Source: Egicoccus sp. AB-alg2
GTDB taxonomy: Bacteria; Actinomycetota; Nitriliruptoria; Nitriliruptorales; Nitriliruptoraceae
DNA: 64,000 nt
NCBI RefSeq assembly: GCF_041821065.1
Contig: NZ_JBGUAX010000009.1
Coordinates: forward strand, 1-64,000
Direction of reading: 5' to 3'
In this document: piece by piece, positions 40,863-48,222 of the stretch
How positions within the stretch are numbered: position 1 is the stretch's first letter
Layout: every line of letters begins with the position of its first letter
The notes under the pieces: model-generated
Database searches by the model: none
The model's input: the letters and a program-made list of their open reading frames with translations, nothing else
What the model was told of the DNA's origin: nothing
Position numbers and translations under genes: made by a program

Positions 40863-41807
40863 TCAGCCCTTGACCGAGCCGCTGGTCAGGCCCGACACGA
40901 TCCAGCGCTGCCCGAACAGGAACAGCAGCAGCGTCGGCAGCGAGCCGATCAGCGCGCCCGCCGTGAAGGGCCCCCACTGCTGGCCGTAGTTCTGGTCGAT
41001 GAAGCGGTAGAGGCCGGTCGCCAGGGTCTGGTTGCCGTCGTCCTGTCCCAGCAGGATGCTGGCGAGGATGAACTCGTTGAACAGGAAGATGAACGACAAC
41101 AGCCCGGCCACGACCAGGATCGGGGCGGACAGCGGCAGGATGATCTTCACGAAGATCTGCCCGTGGGTGGCCCCGTCGACGCGCGCGGACTCGTCGAGGT
41201 CGGTCGGGACCGTGTCGAAGAAGCCCTTCATCAGCCAGGTGTTCGTGCCCAGCGCCCCGCCGAGATAGACGAGGAACAGCCCGAGCTGCGTGCCGAAACC
41301 GATGGCCGGGAAGTAGGTCCGGACGTTGACGAGGAACAGGAAGATCGCGACGTTGGCCAGCAGCTGCGGGAACATCTGCACGAGCAGGATCGTCAGCAGC
41401 CCGACCCGCCGGCCCTTGAACCGCAGCCGCGAGAACGCGTAGGCGGCCATCGCCGACAGCATCATGTTGGCCAGCGCCGCGCCGCCGGCGATCTTCAGCG
41501 AGTTGCCCAGCCACGTCCAGTACGGCGTGACCTCGAAGAGCCGGGTGTAGTTTGCGGTCGTCACCTCGCGCGGGATCAGCTGGCTGCCCTGCAGGGTCGC
41601 CGTCGGCGACACGGAGGCGAGCAGCACGAAGTAGACCGGCATCAGCGCGAACGCCACCGCCACCAGGGCCACGAGGTAGCGCCAGCCGAGCTGCTTGAAC
41701 CACCGCACGCCCTTGGGTGCGGGCGCGTACGCGGTGCGGCCCGGAGCGTCCCTGACGGCGGCGTGGTCGGTGGCCGGGACCGGCAGCGGCACGGGGTCGG
41801 CGGCCAT
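40863..41807 (-). CDS. malG: Maltodextrin-type ABC transporter permease MalG
   Basis: 314 residues; its ATG shares one base with the malF stop (TGATG). Six membrane helices and the binding-protein-dependent EAA loop DESARVDGATHGQIFVKIILPL, with Asp in place of the usual first Glu. N-terminal 40 residues are Pro-rich and cytoplasmic. Second gene for the permease heterodimer. Confidence 0.92.
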   Translation of the reverse strand: MAADPVPLPVPATDHAAVRDAPGRTAYAPAPKGVRWFKQLGWRYLVALVAVAFALMPVYFVLLASVSPTATLQGSQLIPREVTTANYTRLFEVTPYWTWLGNSLKIAGGAALANMMLSAMAAYAFSRLRFKGRRVGLLTILLVQMFPQLLANVAIFLFLVNVRTYFPAIGFGTQLGLFLVYLGGALGTNTWLMKGFFDTVPTDLDESARVDGATHGQIFVKIILPLSAPILVVAGLLSFIFLFNEFILASILLGQDDGNQTLATGLYRFIDQNYGQQWGPFTAGALIGSLPTLLLFLFGQRWIVSGLTSGSVKG

Positions 41808-43495
41808 CAGTTGATCTCCTCGAGCACCGCGGTGCGCTTGAAGCCGATGTAGCTGAACACCGCCACCAGGACGAAGATGATCGAGGACACCGCCGCCGCC
41901 AGACCGAAGTCCTGGCCCCTGCCGCTCTCGAACGCCAGCCGGTAGCTGTAGCTGATGAGGATGTCGGTGTGACCGGCCGGCGTCGGCGTACCACCGATCG
42001 GCGGCCCGCCGCCGGTCAGCAGGTAGACGACGTTGAAGTTGTTGAAGTTGAAGGCGAACGAGGCGATCAGCAGCGGCCCGACCGCGACCAGCAGCAGCGG
42101 CAGCGTGACGTTGCGGAACGCCTGCCAGCCGGACGCGCCGTCGACCCGGGCCGCCTCGGTGAGGTCGGACGGGATCGCCTGCAACGCGCCGGTGTTGATC
42201 AGGAACATGTAACCGAAGCCCAGCCACAGGTTCACCAGCAGGATGGAGAACTTCGGCAGCGCCCCGGCGAACGCCTGGCTCGACAGCCACGGCACGGACC
42301 AGTCGAACATCCGGTTGATCGGCCCGAACGACTGGTTCAGCAGGCCGCGCCAGATCAGCGCCGTCATGAACGACGGCAGCGCGTAGGGGATGATCAGCAG
42401 CGAGCGCGTGAACCGGCGCCCCTTGATGCGCGGGTCGTTGAGTGCCATGGCCAGCGCCAGGCCCATCACGAAGGTCGTGAGCATCGACAGGAACGCGAAG
42501 GCGAACGTCCACACGAACACGCGCAGGAACGGTCCCCGGATCGCCGGCGAGGTCAGCACCTGCTGGTAGTTCGTGAAGCCGACCACGTCGCGGAACCCTG
42601 GCCGCAGCGTGGAGCCGTCCTCGGCCGTGTACGTCCCCATCACCGGCTCGTAGACCAGGCCGGTGGTGGTGTCGAGGATGGTGCCGGTGCCCTCGTCGTA
42701 CTCCAGCGCCGTCACCGAGACCGCGGCCGTGGTGAAGGTCTGGACGGTGATGGCGTCGGCGGCCGCGCCCTCCTCGAGGTCGGCGGCGTCGGCGTCGGTG
42801 ATGGGTACGGAGAAGGCGAGGACCTCGTCCTCGCGCTGCTGCGCCTCGCCGAGCGTGAGCGGCCGGAACCGCTCACGGACGGTGATGTCGCGGCCTTCGC
42901 CGGCCACGTCGGCGTCGGTCAGCGGCTCCAGGCCGGCCTCCGTGCCGAGGAAGACGTCCCCGTCGGGATCGGTCAGCAGCAACGCCAGGGTGCCGTCGGC
43001 GTCGTCCACCAGCGGGGTCGAACGGAACCGGGTGGCGTCCTCCGGGACCCGCGTCGAGGTGGCCAGGATGCGGCCGACCGCCTGCTCCTGGGTCAGCACG
43101 TTGCCCGTGCCGTAGTTCGTGAAGCCGATGTAGGCGGTGTACAGGACCGGGTAGACCTGGAACACCAGCAACGCGATCGTGCCCGGGATCAGGAACTTCA
43201 GCGGCAGCGTGCGCTTGGACAGGTAGACCACGTCGATCGCGATGGTGGCGATCAGCACCACGGCCAGCGGCGTCCAGGCGCGGGCCGGGAGCAGCGTCGA
43301 CACGGCGTACAGGCCCATGCCGTTGACGACGCCGAGGAAGACGAGCTTGCCGAACAGTCCGATCAGGCTGTTGGAGCCGAGGCGGGCGGCGAGACGGTCG
43401 GCGAAGGACTCGCGGGCGGGCCGTCGACCGTTCGGCCCCCCGGCGGGCCGGGGGGCGGTGCCCGCCCCCCGGCCTGCGGTCTGTTGCGTGCTCAT
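41807..43495 (-). CDS. malF: Maltodextrin-type ABC transporter permease MalF
   Basis: 562 residues. About 45 residues of hydrophilic N-terminus, helices at GLFGKLVFLGVVNGMGLYAV, AVVLIATIAIDVVYLS and FLIPGTIALLVFQVYPVLY, then an extracellular insert of about 175 residues (128-305), and the permease core with EAA loop TEAARVDGASGWQAFRNVTLPL. The large insert corresponds in place and size to the P2 loop that touches MalE in E. coli MalF. SLLIIPYALPSFMTALIWRG and FNFNNFNVVYLLTGGGP are typical of MalF. With MalG it forms the channel. Confidence 0.92.
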   Translation of the reverse strand: MSTQQTAGRGAGTAPRPAGGPNGRRPARESFADRLAARLGSNSLIGLFGKLVFLGVVNGMGLYAVSTLLPARAWTPLAVVLIATIAIDVVYLSKRTLPLKFLIPGTIALLVFQVYPVLYTAYIGFTNYGTGNVLTQEQAVGRILATSTRVPEDATRFRSTPLVDDADGTLALLLTDPDGDVFLGTEAGLEPLTDADVAGEGRDITVRERFRPLTLGEAQQREDEVLAFSVPITDADAADLEEGAAADAITVQTFTTAAVSVTALEYDEGTGTILDTTTGLVYEPVMGTYTAEDGSTLRPGFRDVVGFTNYQQVLTSPAIRGPFLRVFVWTFAFAFLSMLTTFVMGLALAMALNDPRIKGRRFTRSLLIIPYALPSFMTALIWRGLLNQSFGPINRMFDWSVPWLSSQAFAGALPKFSILLVNLWLGFGYMFLINTGALQAIPSDLTEAARVDGASGWQAFRNVTLPLLLVAVGPLLIASFAFNFNNFNVVYLLTGGGPPIGGTPTPAGHTDILISYSYRLAFESGRGQDFGLAAAVSSIIFVLVAVFSYIGFKRTAVLEEIN

Positions 43496-43514
43496 CGACG
43501 CGGCATGACGCGGG

Positions 43515-44846
43515 TCAGCCGGCGTCGATGGCGGTGCGGATCTGGTCCGCCGCCTCCTGGAACGCCGCCTCGGGGTCGTTGCCCGAGAAGATGTTCTGGT
43601 AGGCCGCCGTCCAGGCCTCCCACACCGCGCCCATCTCCGGGATGGCCGGCATCGGGCGCCCGGTCTCACCGGCGGCGCCGAAGCCCGCGATGACCGGGTC
43701 GTCCTGGACGGACTCGAAGGCGCTCACCAGCGCCGGCGGGCGGCCACCGGCCTCGTACAGCTCGAGCTGGACCTCCTCCTGGCCGAGGTAGTCGAGGACG
43801 AAGGTGGTGGCGGCGAGGCTGTTCTCCGCGAAGGCGGACACCATGACGCCCTGCACGCCGACGAACGGGCCGGGGTCGTTGCCGTCGACCTGCGGCAGCG
43901 GCTCCACCTCGAAGTCGACGTCACCGAAGTCGCCCAGGGCCCACGGGCCGGTGATGGCGAACGGGGCGCGACCGGAGCCGAAGGTGTCGATCATGACGTC
44001 GTAGGTGACGTCGGAGTTGACGACGCCCTGGTCGGCGAGCTCACCGAAGATCTCGGCGGCGCGCAGGCCACCCTCGGAGTCGATGCCGACGTCGTCGGCG
44101 TCGTACGAGCCGGCGTCGTCCTGACCGAACACGTAGCCGCCCGCGCCGGTCACGACCCAGTAGTTGTGGAACGGGTCACCCGGGTCCTGCTGCCACGCGA
44201 CCGGCAGGTCGGCGTCGCCGGCCTCGACCGCGGCCAGGCCGACCTCGACCATGTCCTCGAGCGTCTCGGCCGGCTCCGGGGCCAGCTCGGTGTTGCGCAC
44301 CAGCGCGATGTTCTCGATCGAGTACGGCAGGCCGTAGTTGGTGCCGTCGTAGTTGAACGCCTGGACGGCGACGTCGAGGTACTCGCCCTCCGCGCCACCG
44401 AGGTCGAGCGGCTCGACGACGCCGTTCTCCGCCAGCTCACCGAGCCAGTCGTGCGCGCCGATGAAGACGTCCGGGCCCTGGCCCGCGGGGCCCTGGACCG
44501 AGACGAGGTCACGGATCTGGTCGAAGGGGACCTCCTGCACCGCGACGCTGATGCCCTCGGCCTGGCCGAACTCCTCGGCGAGCGGCTCCAGGATCGGGGC
44601 GCGGGTGTCGTCGGCCCAGATCACGAGGTCGGCGTCGGCGCGGGCGATCTCCTCGCCCTCGTCACCCTCGGCCGGCTCTTCTTCGGCCGGCTCTTCCTCG
44701 GCGGGTTCCTCCTCGACGGGCTCCGCGGGCTCTTCGGCCGTGGGCTCGTCGGTGGGCTCCTCGGCGGCCTGTTCCGTCCCGCCGCAGGCGGTCAGGACGA
44801 GCGCTGCGGTCGGGACGACCGCCAGCCACTTCCTCCAGCTGGTCAT
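43515..44846 (-). CDS. malE: Maltose/maltodextrin-binding lipoprotein MalE
   Basis: 443 residues, ATG with GGGGAGA eight bases upstream. Lipoprotein signal ending LVLTACGG, followed by an acidic spacer of repeated EEP/AEEEPAEE units that lifts the domain from the membrane. Binding domain: VIWADDTRAPILEPLAEEFG, VSVQGPAGQGPDVFIGAHD, YGLPYSIENIALVRN, FAITGPWALGDF, FVGVQGVMVSAFAENSLAA, all characteristic of MalE-type proteins. First gene of malE-malF-malG-GH13-GH15. No ABC ATPase gene is in the cassette. Confidence 0.93.
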   Translation of the reverse strand: MTSWRKWLAVVPTAALVLTACGGTEQAAEEPTDEPTAEEPAEPVEEEPAEEEPAEEEPAEGDEGEEIARADADLVIWADDTRAPILEPLAEEFGQAEGISVAVQEVPFDQIRDLVSVQGPAGQGPDVFIGAHDWLGELAENGVVEPLDLGGAEGEYLDVAVQAFNYDGTNYGLPYSIENIALVRNTELAPEPAETLEDMVEVGLAAVEAGDADLPVAWQQDPGDPFHNYWVVTGAGGYVFGQDDAGSYDADDVGIDSEGGLRAAEIFGELADQGVVNSDVTYDVMIDTFGSGRAPFAITGPWALGDFGDVDFEVEPLPQVDGNDPGPFVGVQGVMVSAFAENSLAATTFVLDYLGQEEVQLELYEAGGRPPALVSAFESVQDDPVIAGFGAAGETGRPMPAIPEMGAVWEAWTAAYQNIFSGNDPEAAFQEAADQIRTAIDAG

Positions 44847-44917
44847 GCTTGGTATCTCCCCTGAGACGGGCCGGGATGGCCGGGGCACCGTGCACCGCCC
44901 TCTCCCTGCGTGGCGCG

Positions 44918-44960
44918 ACAATAGCAAGAAGTTGCAACCAGTTGCCCAATTTTTCGAAAA
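44918..44960. promoter_or_regulatory. malE promoter and putative LacI-type operators
   Basis: An AT-rich island between the divergent malE and lacI-type genes. On the minus strand TATTGT (44923-44918) is a good -10 for malE. Two perfect palindromes lie upstream of it: GTTGCAAC (44931-44938) and TTTTCGAAAA (44951-44960, central CG as in LacI-family sites). GTTGC also recurs at 44941. Binding there would cover the malE -35 region. Confidence 0.55.
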
Positions 44961-44987
44961 GTCTTCCACGGGCGGTGGCCGATGGTC

Positions 44988-44993
44988 TAGAGT
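44988..44993 (+). promoter_or_regulatory. Putative -10 TAGAGT of the LacI-type gene; leaderless start likely
   Basis: TAGAGT lies seven bases before GTG 45001 and no ribosome site precedes that GTG, so transcription probably starts at or next to the start codon. Confidence 0.45.
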
Positions 44994-45000
44994 CGCCGCC

Positions 45001-46029
45001 GTGAAACCACGTCTTCGCCATGTGGCGGACCTCGCCGGGGTCAGCCAGGCAACCGTCAGCCGCGTCCTCAACGGCAAGCCGGGCGTCTCCGAGACGACCC
45101 GGCGTGAAGTGCTGCGCGCGCTCAACCAACTCGGCTACGAGCCCGTAGGCGTGGCCCGCGCGCGTCGTCGCGGCCTGGTCGGCCTGATCGTGCCGGAGCT
45201 GGACAACCCGGTGTTCCCGCGGTTCGCGCAGGCCCTGGAGTCGCGGCTCGCGGGCGAGGGGCTGACCACCGTGCTGTGCACGTCCACCCCCGCCGGCATG
45301 GTGGAGTCCGACTACCTCGACGTCCTGCTCGACCATGCGGTGGCGGGTGTCGTGATCGTGTCGGGGCTGGGCGCGGACACCACCGCCCACGACGACCACG
45401 GCCGCTACCTCGACCTGCTCGCCCGCGGTGTCGCCACGGTGCTCGTCAACGGCCGGCCGCAGGGGCTGGAGGTGCCCAGCGTCACCGTGGACCACCGGGC
45501 CGCCGCCCAGCAGGGTGTCGCCCACCTCGCCGCGCTCGGCCACCGCCGGATCGGCCTGGCGGTCGGGCCTCGGCGCTACCTGCCCAGCATCGAGCTCGCC
45601 GAGGGCTACCGGCGGGGGCTGGCCGAGGCCGGCCTTCCGACCGAGCTGGTCAGCGAGACCCTCTACGGCATCGAGGGTGGCCACGCCGCCGCGACGCAGC
45701 TGCTCGCCCGGGGGGCGACCGGCATCGTGTGCGGCAGCGACCTGATGGCGCTGGGCGCGATCCGCGCCGTGCGCGAGGCGGGGCTGCAGGTCCCGGCCGA
45801 CGTGTCGGTCATCGGTTTCGACGACGCGGGCCCCAACCCCTACGTGCACCCGCCGCTGACATCGGTGCAGCAGCCGTTCGAGGCGATGGCGCAGGCGGCC
45901 GTCCAGCTGTTGAACGAGCAGCCGGTCGAGGACGGCCCGATGCCGGAGCTGCGTTTCCGCCCGGAGCTGGTCGTGCGTGCCTCGACCGGTCCGGCCCGGG
46001 TCGTCGCCCAGCAACCCGCCGGCGCCTGA
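45001..46029 (+). CDS. LacI-family transcriptional regulator of the glucan cassette
   Basis: 342 residues from GTG 45001. N-terminal helix-turn-helix RHVADLAGVSQATVSRVLNG with hinge helix (RREVLRALNQLGYEPVG), then the periplasmic-binding-like core: GLIVPELDNPVFPRFAQ, GVVIVSGLGA, VTVDHRAAAQQGVAHLAALG, IGLAVGPRRY, GIVCGSDLMALGAIRAVREAG, SVIGFDDAGPNPYVHPPLTS. Divergent from malE, so very likely its repressor, relieved by maltose or a maltodextrin. It may also repress itself through the shared operators. Confidence 0.93.
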   Translation: MKPRLRHVADLAGVSQATVSRVLNGKPGVSETTRREVLRALNQLGYEPVGVARARRRGLVGLIVPELDNPVFPRFAQALESRLAGEGLTTVLCTSTPAGMVESDYLDVLLDHAVAGVVIVSGLGADTTAHDDHGRYLDLLARGVATVLVNGRPQGLEVPSVTVDHRAAAQQGVAHLAALGHRRIGLAVGPRRYLPSIELAEGYRRGLAEAGLPTELVSETLYGIEGGHAAATQLLARGATGIVCGSDLMALGAIRAVREAGLQVPADVSVIGFDDAGPNPYVHPPLTSVQQPFEAMAQAAVQLLNEQPVEDGPMPELRFRPELVVRASTGPARVVAQQPAGA

Positions 46030-46138
46030 GCGAGTCGTGACGCCCCTGTGTGTTGCGTTCGGAAGAAGTCGCGCTGCGTCCGTGGCGTAATGGCGGTTGC
46101 CGCCCTGTTGGTCACGCGTCCATGTGCCAGCGCGCCCA

Positions 46139-46262
46139 CCCACTCCCTGACGATGGCCAGGTTTCGAGCATGCCGACTGCGGGGGCGAACCGCGCGTCCG
46201 CCCACTCCCTGAGCATGGCCAGGTTCCCGGCGTGGCGACGTCCGGGCCGGACCGCGCGCCAA
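46139..46262. repeat. Imperfect 62-bp tandem repeat
   Basis: Two units start with CCCACTCCCTGA at 46139 and 46201. They share that opening, ATGGCCAGGTT, a variable middle, and ACCGCGCG at the end. Confidence 0.75.
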
Positions 46263-46288
46263 ACCGTCGGGCACGAGGTCGGACGAGC

Positions 46289-46335
46289 GACGCACGGTCG
46301 GCCCAGCGGGGCACCGGTGCGTCGGTGGCTCGACC
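46289..46335 (+). repeat. Dispersed repeat, copy B (right of glucan cassette)
   Basis: GACGCACGGTCGGCCCAGCG at 46289 is identical over 20 bases to copy A at 36934, followed by GCACCGGTGCGTC and TGGCTCGACC with few differences. Internal inverted pair GACGCAC/GTGCGTC (46289-46295 with 46317-46323). Same orientation as copy A, 9355 bases away. Confidence 0.8.
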
Positions 46336-46407
46336 ATGCGTCACCGGCTCGACATCGAGGTTGCCGCGACCTTCCCCCGGGCTGTGTGACGCGCGCACCG
46401 CTCTGTA

Positions 46408-46439
46408 ACGCCAGACACGCATCAGTGCTGATCTGGCGT
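46408..46439. terminator. Imperfect hairpin downstream of the LacI-type gene
   Basis: Outer stem ACGCCAGA/TCTGGCGT (46408-46415 with 46432-46439) with an inner ATCAG/CTGAT pair. It could end the lacI-type or gamma-glutamyltransferase transcript, or be a protein site. Confidence 0.35.
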
Positions 46440-46533
46440 CACACCGACGCGTTGACGTCGCAGGTCAACACGCCCGTTGCCGGGCGGCCGCTCAGCGACC
46501 TTTTCCCAACGCATCACACGGGCGTGACGGCCG

Positions 46534-48117
46534 TCAGTGGCCGATGGCGCCGCCCTCGCAGCGCGGGTCGCTGCCGGCCTCGTAGCCGCCGTGCACGACG
46601 CGGATCGCGTGGGCGTGACCGGCGTGGTGGGCACGGGCGGGCAGTTGCGTCACGGTGTGGCCGCGCCGGCGCAGTCCGGCCGCGATCATCGGATCCAGGT
46701 CGGCCTCGACGGCGACGGAGCCGTCGGCCACCTCGACGACGAAGCGCGGCGCCGACACCGCCGTCTGCGGGTCGGCGTGCCGGTCGAGCAGCTCGCCGAG
46801 CACCTGCACGTGGATCTGGGCCTGCGCGTCGCCGCCCATCGTGCCGAACACGTAGGCCGGCGCGCCGTCCCGCAGCGCCAGGGCGGGGATGAGCGTGTGC
46901 AGTGGCTGCTTGCCGGGCCCGATCGCGTTCGGGTCGGTCGGGTCGAGGCTGAAGTGAGCACCCCGGTCGTGCAGCCCGATGCCGGTGCCGGGCACGACCA
47001 CGCCCGACCCGAACCCTACGAAGTTCGACTGGATCAGGCTCACGAGCAGGCCGTCACGGTCGGCCGTGCACAGGTAGGCGGTGCCGCCGGCGGCCGGGCG
47101 TGCCGGCGGCCAGTCCCCGGCCCGCTCGAAGTCGATCGCCTTGGCCATCGCGTCGAGGCGGGCCGGGGCGAGCAGGTCGTCGACCCCCACGCGCATGTGG
47201 TGCGGGTCGCCCACGTATTGTTCACGGTCGGCCAGCGCGGCGCGGATGGCCTCGACCTGCAGATGGGCGGCGACGGCGGGGTCCTCCGGCAACGCGTGGC
47301 CGAGGCGCTCCAGCAGGCTCAGCGCCGTCAGCGCCGTGACCCCCTGGGTCGGCGGTGGCAGTTCGAGGATCTCCAGGCCGCGGTAGTCGGCGGCGATCGG
47401 TTCGACCTGCCGCACCCGGTGCGCCGCGAGGTCCTGGGCGCTCATCGTGGAGCCGTGCCGCTGGAGCACCTCGACGATCGCGTCGGCGATACGGCCGCCG
47501 TAGAAACCGGCCGGACCGTCGTCGGCGATGGTGCGCAGCGTCGCCGCGAGGTCGTGCTGCACGAAGCGGCGCCCCGCCTCCATCTGCCCGTAGTGGTCCG
47601 CCCAGCCGGGCTGGTCGCCCAGGCGCGCCCGGGCCCGCTGCGGGTACTCGGCCCCGTGCGGGCTGAGCAGGAACCCTTCCTCGGCGAGCCGGACCGCCTC
47701 GCGCGCCACCTCGCCGAAGGAGCGGCTGCCGAACCGCTGCAACAGGTCGAACCAGCCCGCCACGGCACCGGGCACGGTGACGGGCAGGGCGCCGAACGTC
47801 GGCATCCCGTCGGTGCCCGGCATGGAGACCGTCGGGTCGCCGTGTCCGGCCTCGATGGCGTCGCGGATCGTCTCCGGGGTCGCACCGCGCGGTGCGGCGC
47901 CCACGCTGACGACCCCGTTGGCCTGCCCGTCCCAGACGATCGCGAGCAGGTCGCCGCCGACACCGCAGTGGTAGGGCGTCACGACGGCGAGCACCAGGTT
48001 CGCGGCCACAGCCGCGTCGACCGCGTTGCCGCCATCCGCGAGGACACGCGCGCCGGCACTGGAGGCGAGGTGGTGCGGGCTCGCCACGACACCGTGCGGG
48101 AACCACCGTGCGGTCAC
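46534..48117 (-). CDS. Gamma-glutamyltransferase family protein
   Basis: 527 residues, GTG start. GGT fold: VVASPHHLASSAGARVLADG, GGNAVDAAVAANLVLAVVTP, GVGGDLLAIVWD, TFGALPVTVPGAVAGWFDL, and the autoprocessing site GGTAYLCTADRDGLLVSLIQ with the nucleophilic Thr near residue 346, then SNFVGFGSGVVVPGTGIGLHDR and FGTMGGDAQAQIHVQVL. The Thr is followed by AYLC instead of the usual TH-S, as in the YwrD/acylase-like branch. No signal peptide, so intracellular hydrolysis or transfer of gamma-glutamyl or related amides is likelier than periplasmic glutathione breakdown. Confidence 0.9.
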   Translation of the reverse strand: MTARWFPHGVVASPHHLASSAGARVLADGGNAVDAAVAANLVLAVVTPYHCGVGGDLLAIVWDGQANGVVSVGAAPRGATPETIRDAIEAGHGDPTVSMPGTDGMPTFGALPVTVPGAVAGWFDLLQRFGSRSFGEVAREAVRLAEEGFLLSPHGAEYPQRARARLGDQPGWADHYGQMEAGRRFVQHDLAATLRTIADDGPAGFYGGRIADAIVEVLQRHGSTMSAQDLAAHRVRQVEPIAADYRGLEILELPPPTQGVTALTALSLLERLGHALPEDPAVAAHLQVEAIRAALADREQYVGDPHHMRVGVDDLLAPARLDAMAKAIDFERAGDWPPARPAAGGTAYLCTADRDGLLVSLIQSNFVGFGSGVVVPGTGIGLHDRGAHFSLDPTDPNAIGPGKQPLHTLIPALALRDGAPAYVFGTMGGDAQAQIHVQVLGELLDRHADPQTAVSAPRFVVEVADGSVAVEADLDPMIAAGLRRRGHTVTQLPARAHHAGHAHAIRVVHGGYEAGSDPRCEGGAIGH

Positions 48118-48191
48118 GTCGTCACCTCGTCATCGCCGGATCGGGGTCGGGCTCCCGGCGGCCGCGCGGCGGCCACCGGGGCGCGTCACCC

Positions 48192-48197
48192 TAGGCT
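48192..48197 (+). promoter_or_regulatory. Putative -10 TAGGCT
   Basis: TAnnnT hexamer 25 bases before the GTG of the large FAD/Fe-S oxidoreductase, in the divergent gap with the gamma-glutamyltransferase gene. Confidence 0.3.
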
Positions 48198-48222
48198 GCG
48201 GCGGGCACGACCGGGAGCGACG

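Larger units (their letters stand above)
46030..46533. other. Intergenic region with tandem repeat, dispersed repeat and hairpin
   Basis: 504 bases between the LacI-type gene and the convergent gamma-glutamyltransferase gene. No ORF with a ribosome site. It holds a 62-bp tandem repeat, copy B of the dispersed repeat, and a hairpin at 46408-46439, listed separately. The rest shows nothing recognisable. Confidence 0.6.

Noticed and set aside
40861-41994. Upstream extension of the GH13 frame through malG
   Set aside because: malG is coded in another frame with full permease motifs; GH13 homology begins after 40860.
46081-46110. GTGGCGTAATGGCGG as a tRNA remnant similar to the tRNA-Leu start
   Set aside because: Only the D-arm-like bases match; no acceptor, anticodon or T arm follows.
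46537-48222. Upstream extension of the FAD/Fe-S oxidoreductase frame
   Set aside because: It is antisense to the gamma-glutamyltransferase gene, and a GTG with GGGAG at 48223 matches the domain start.
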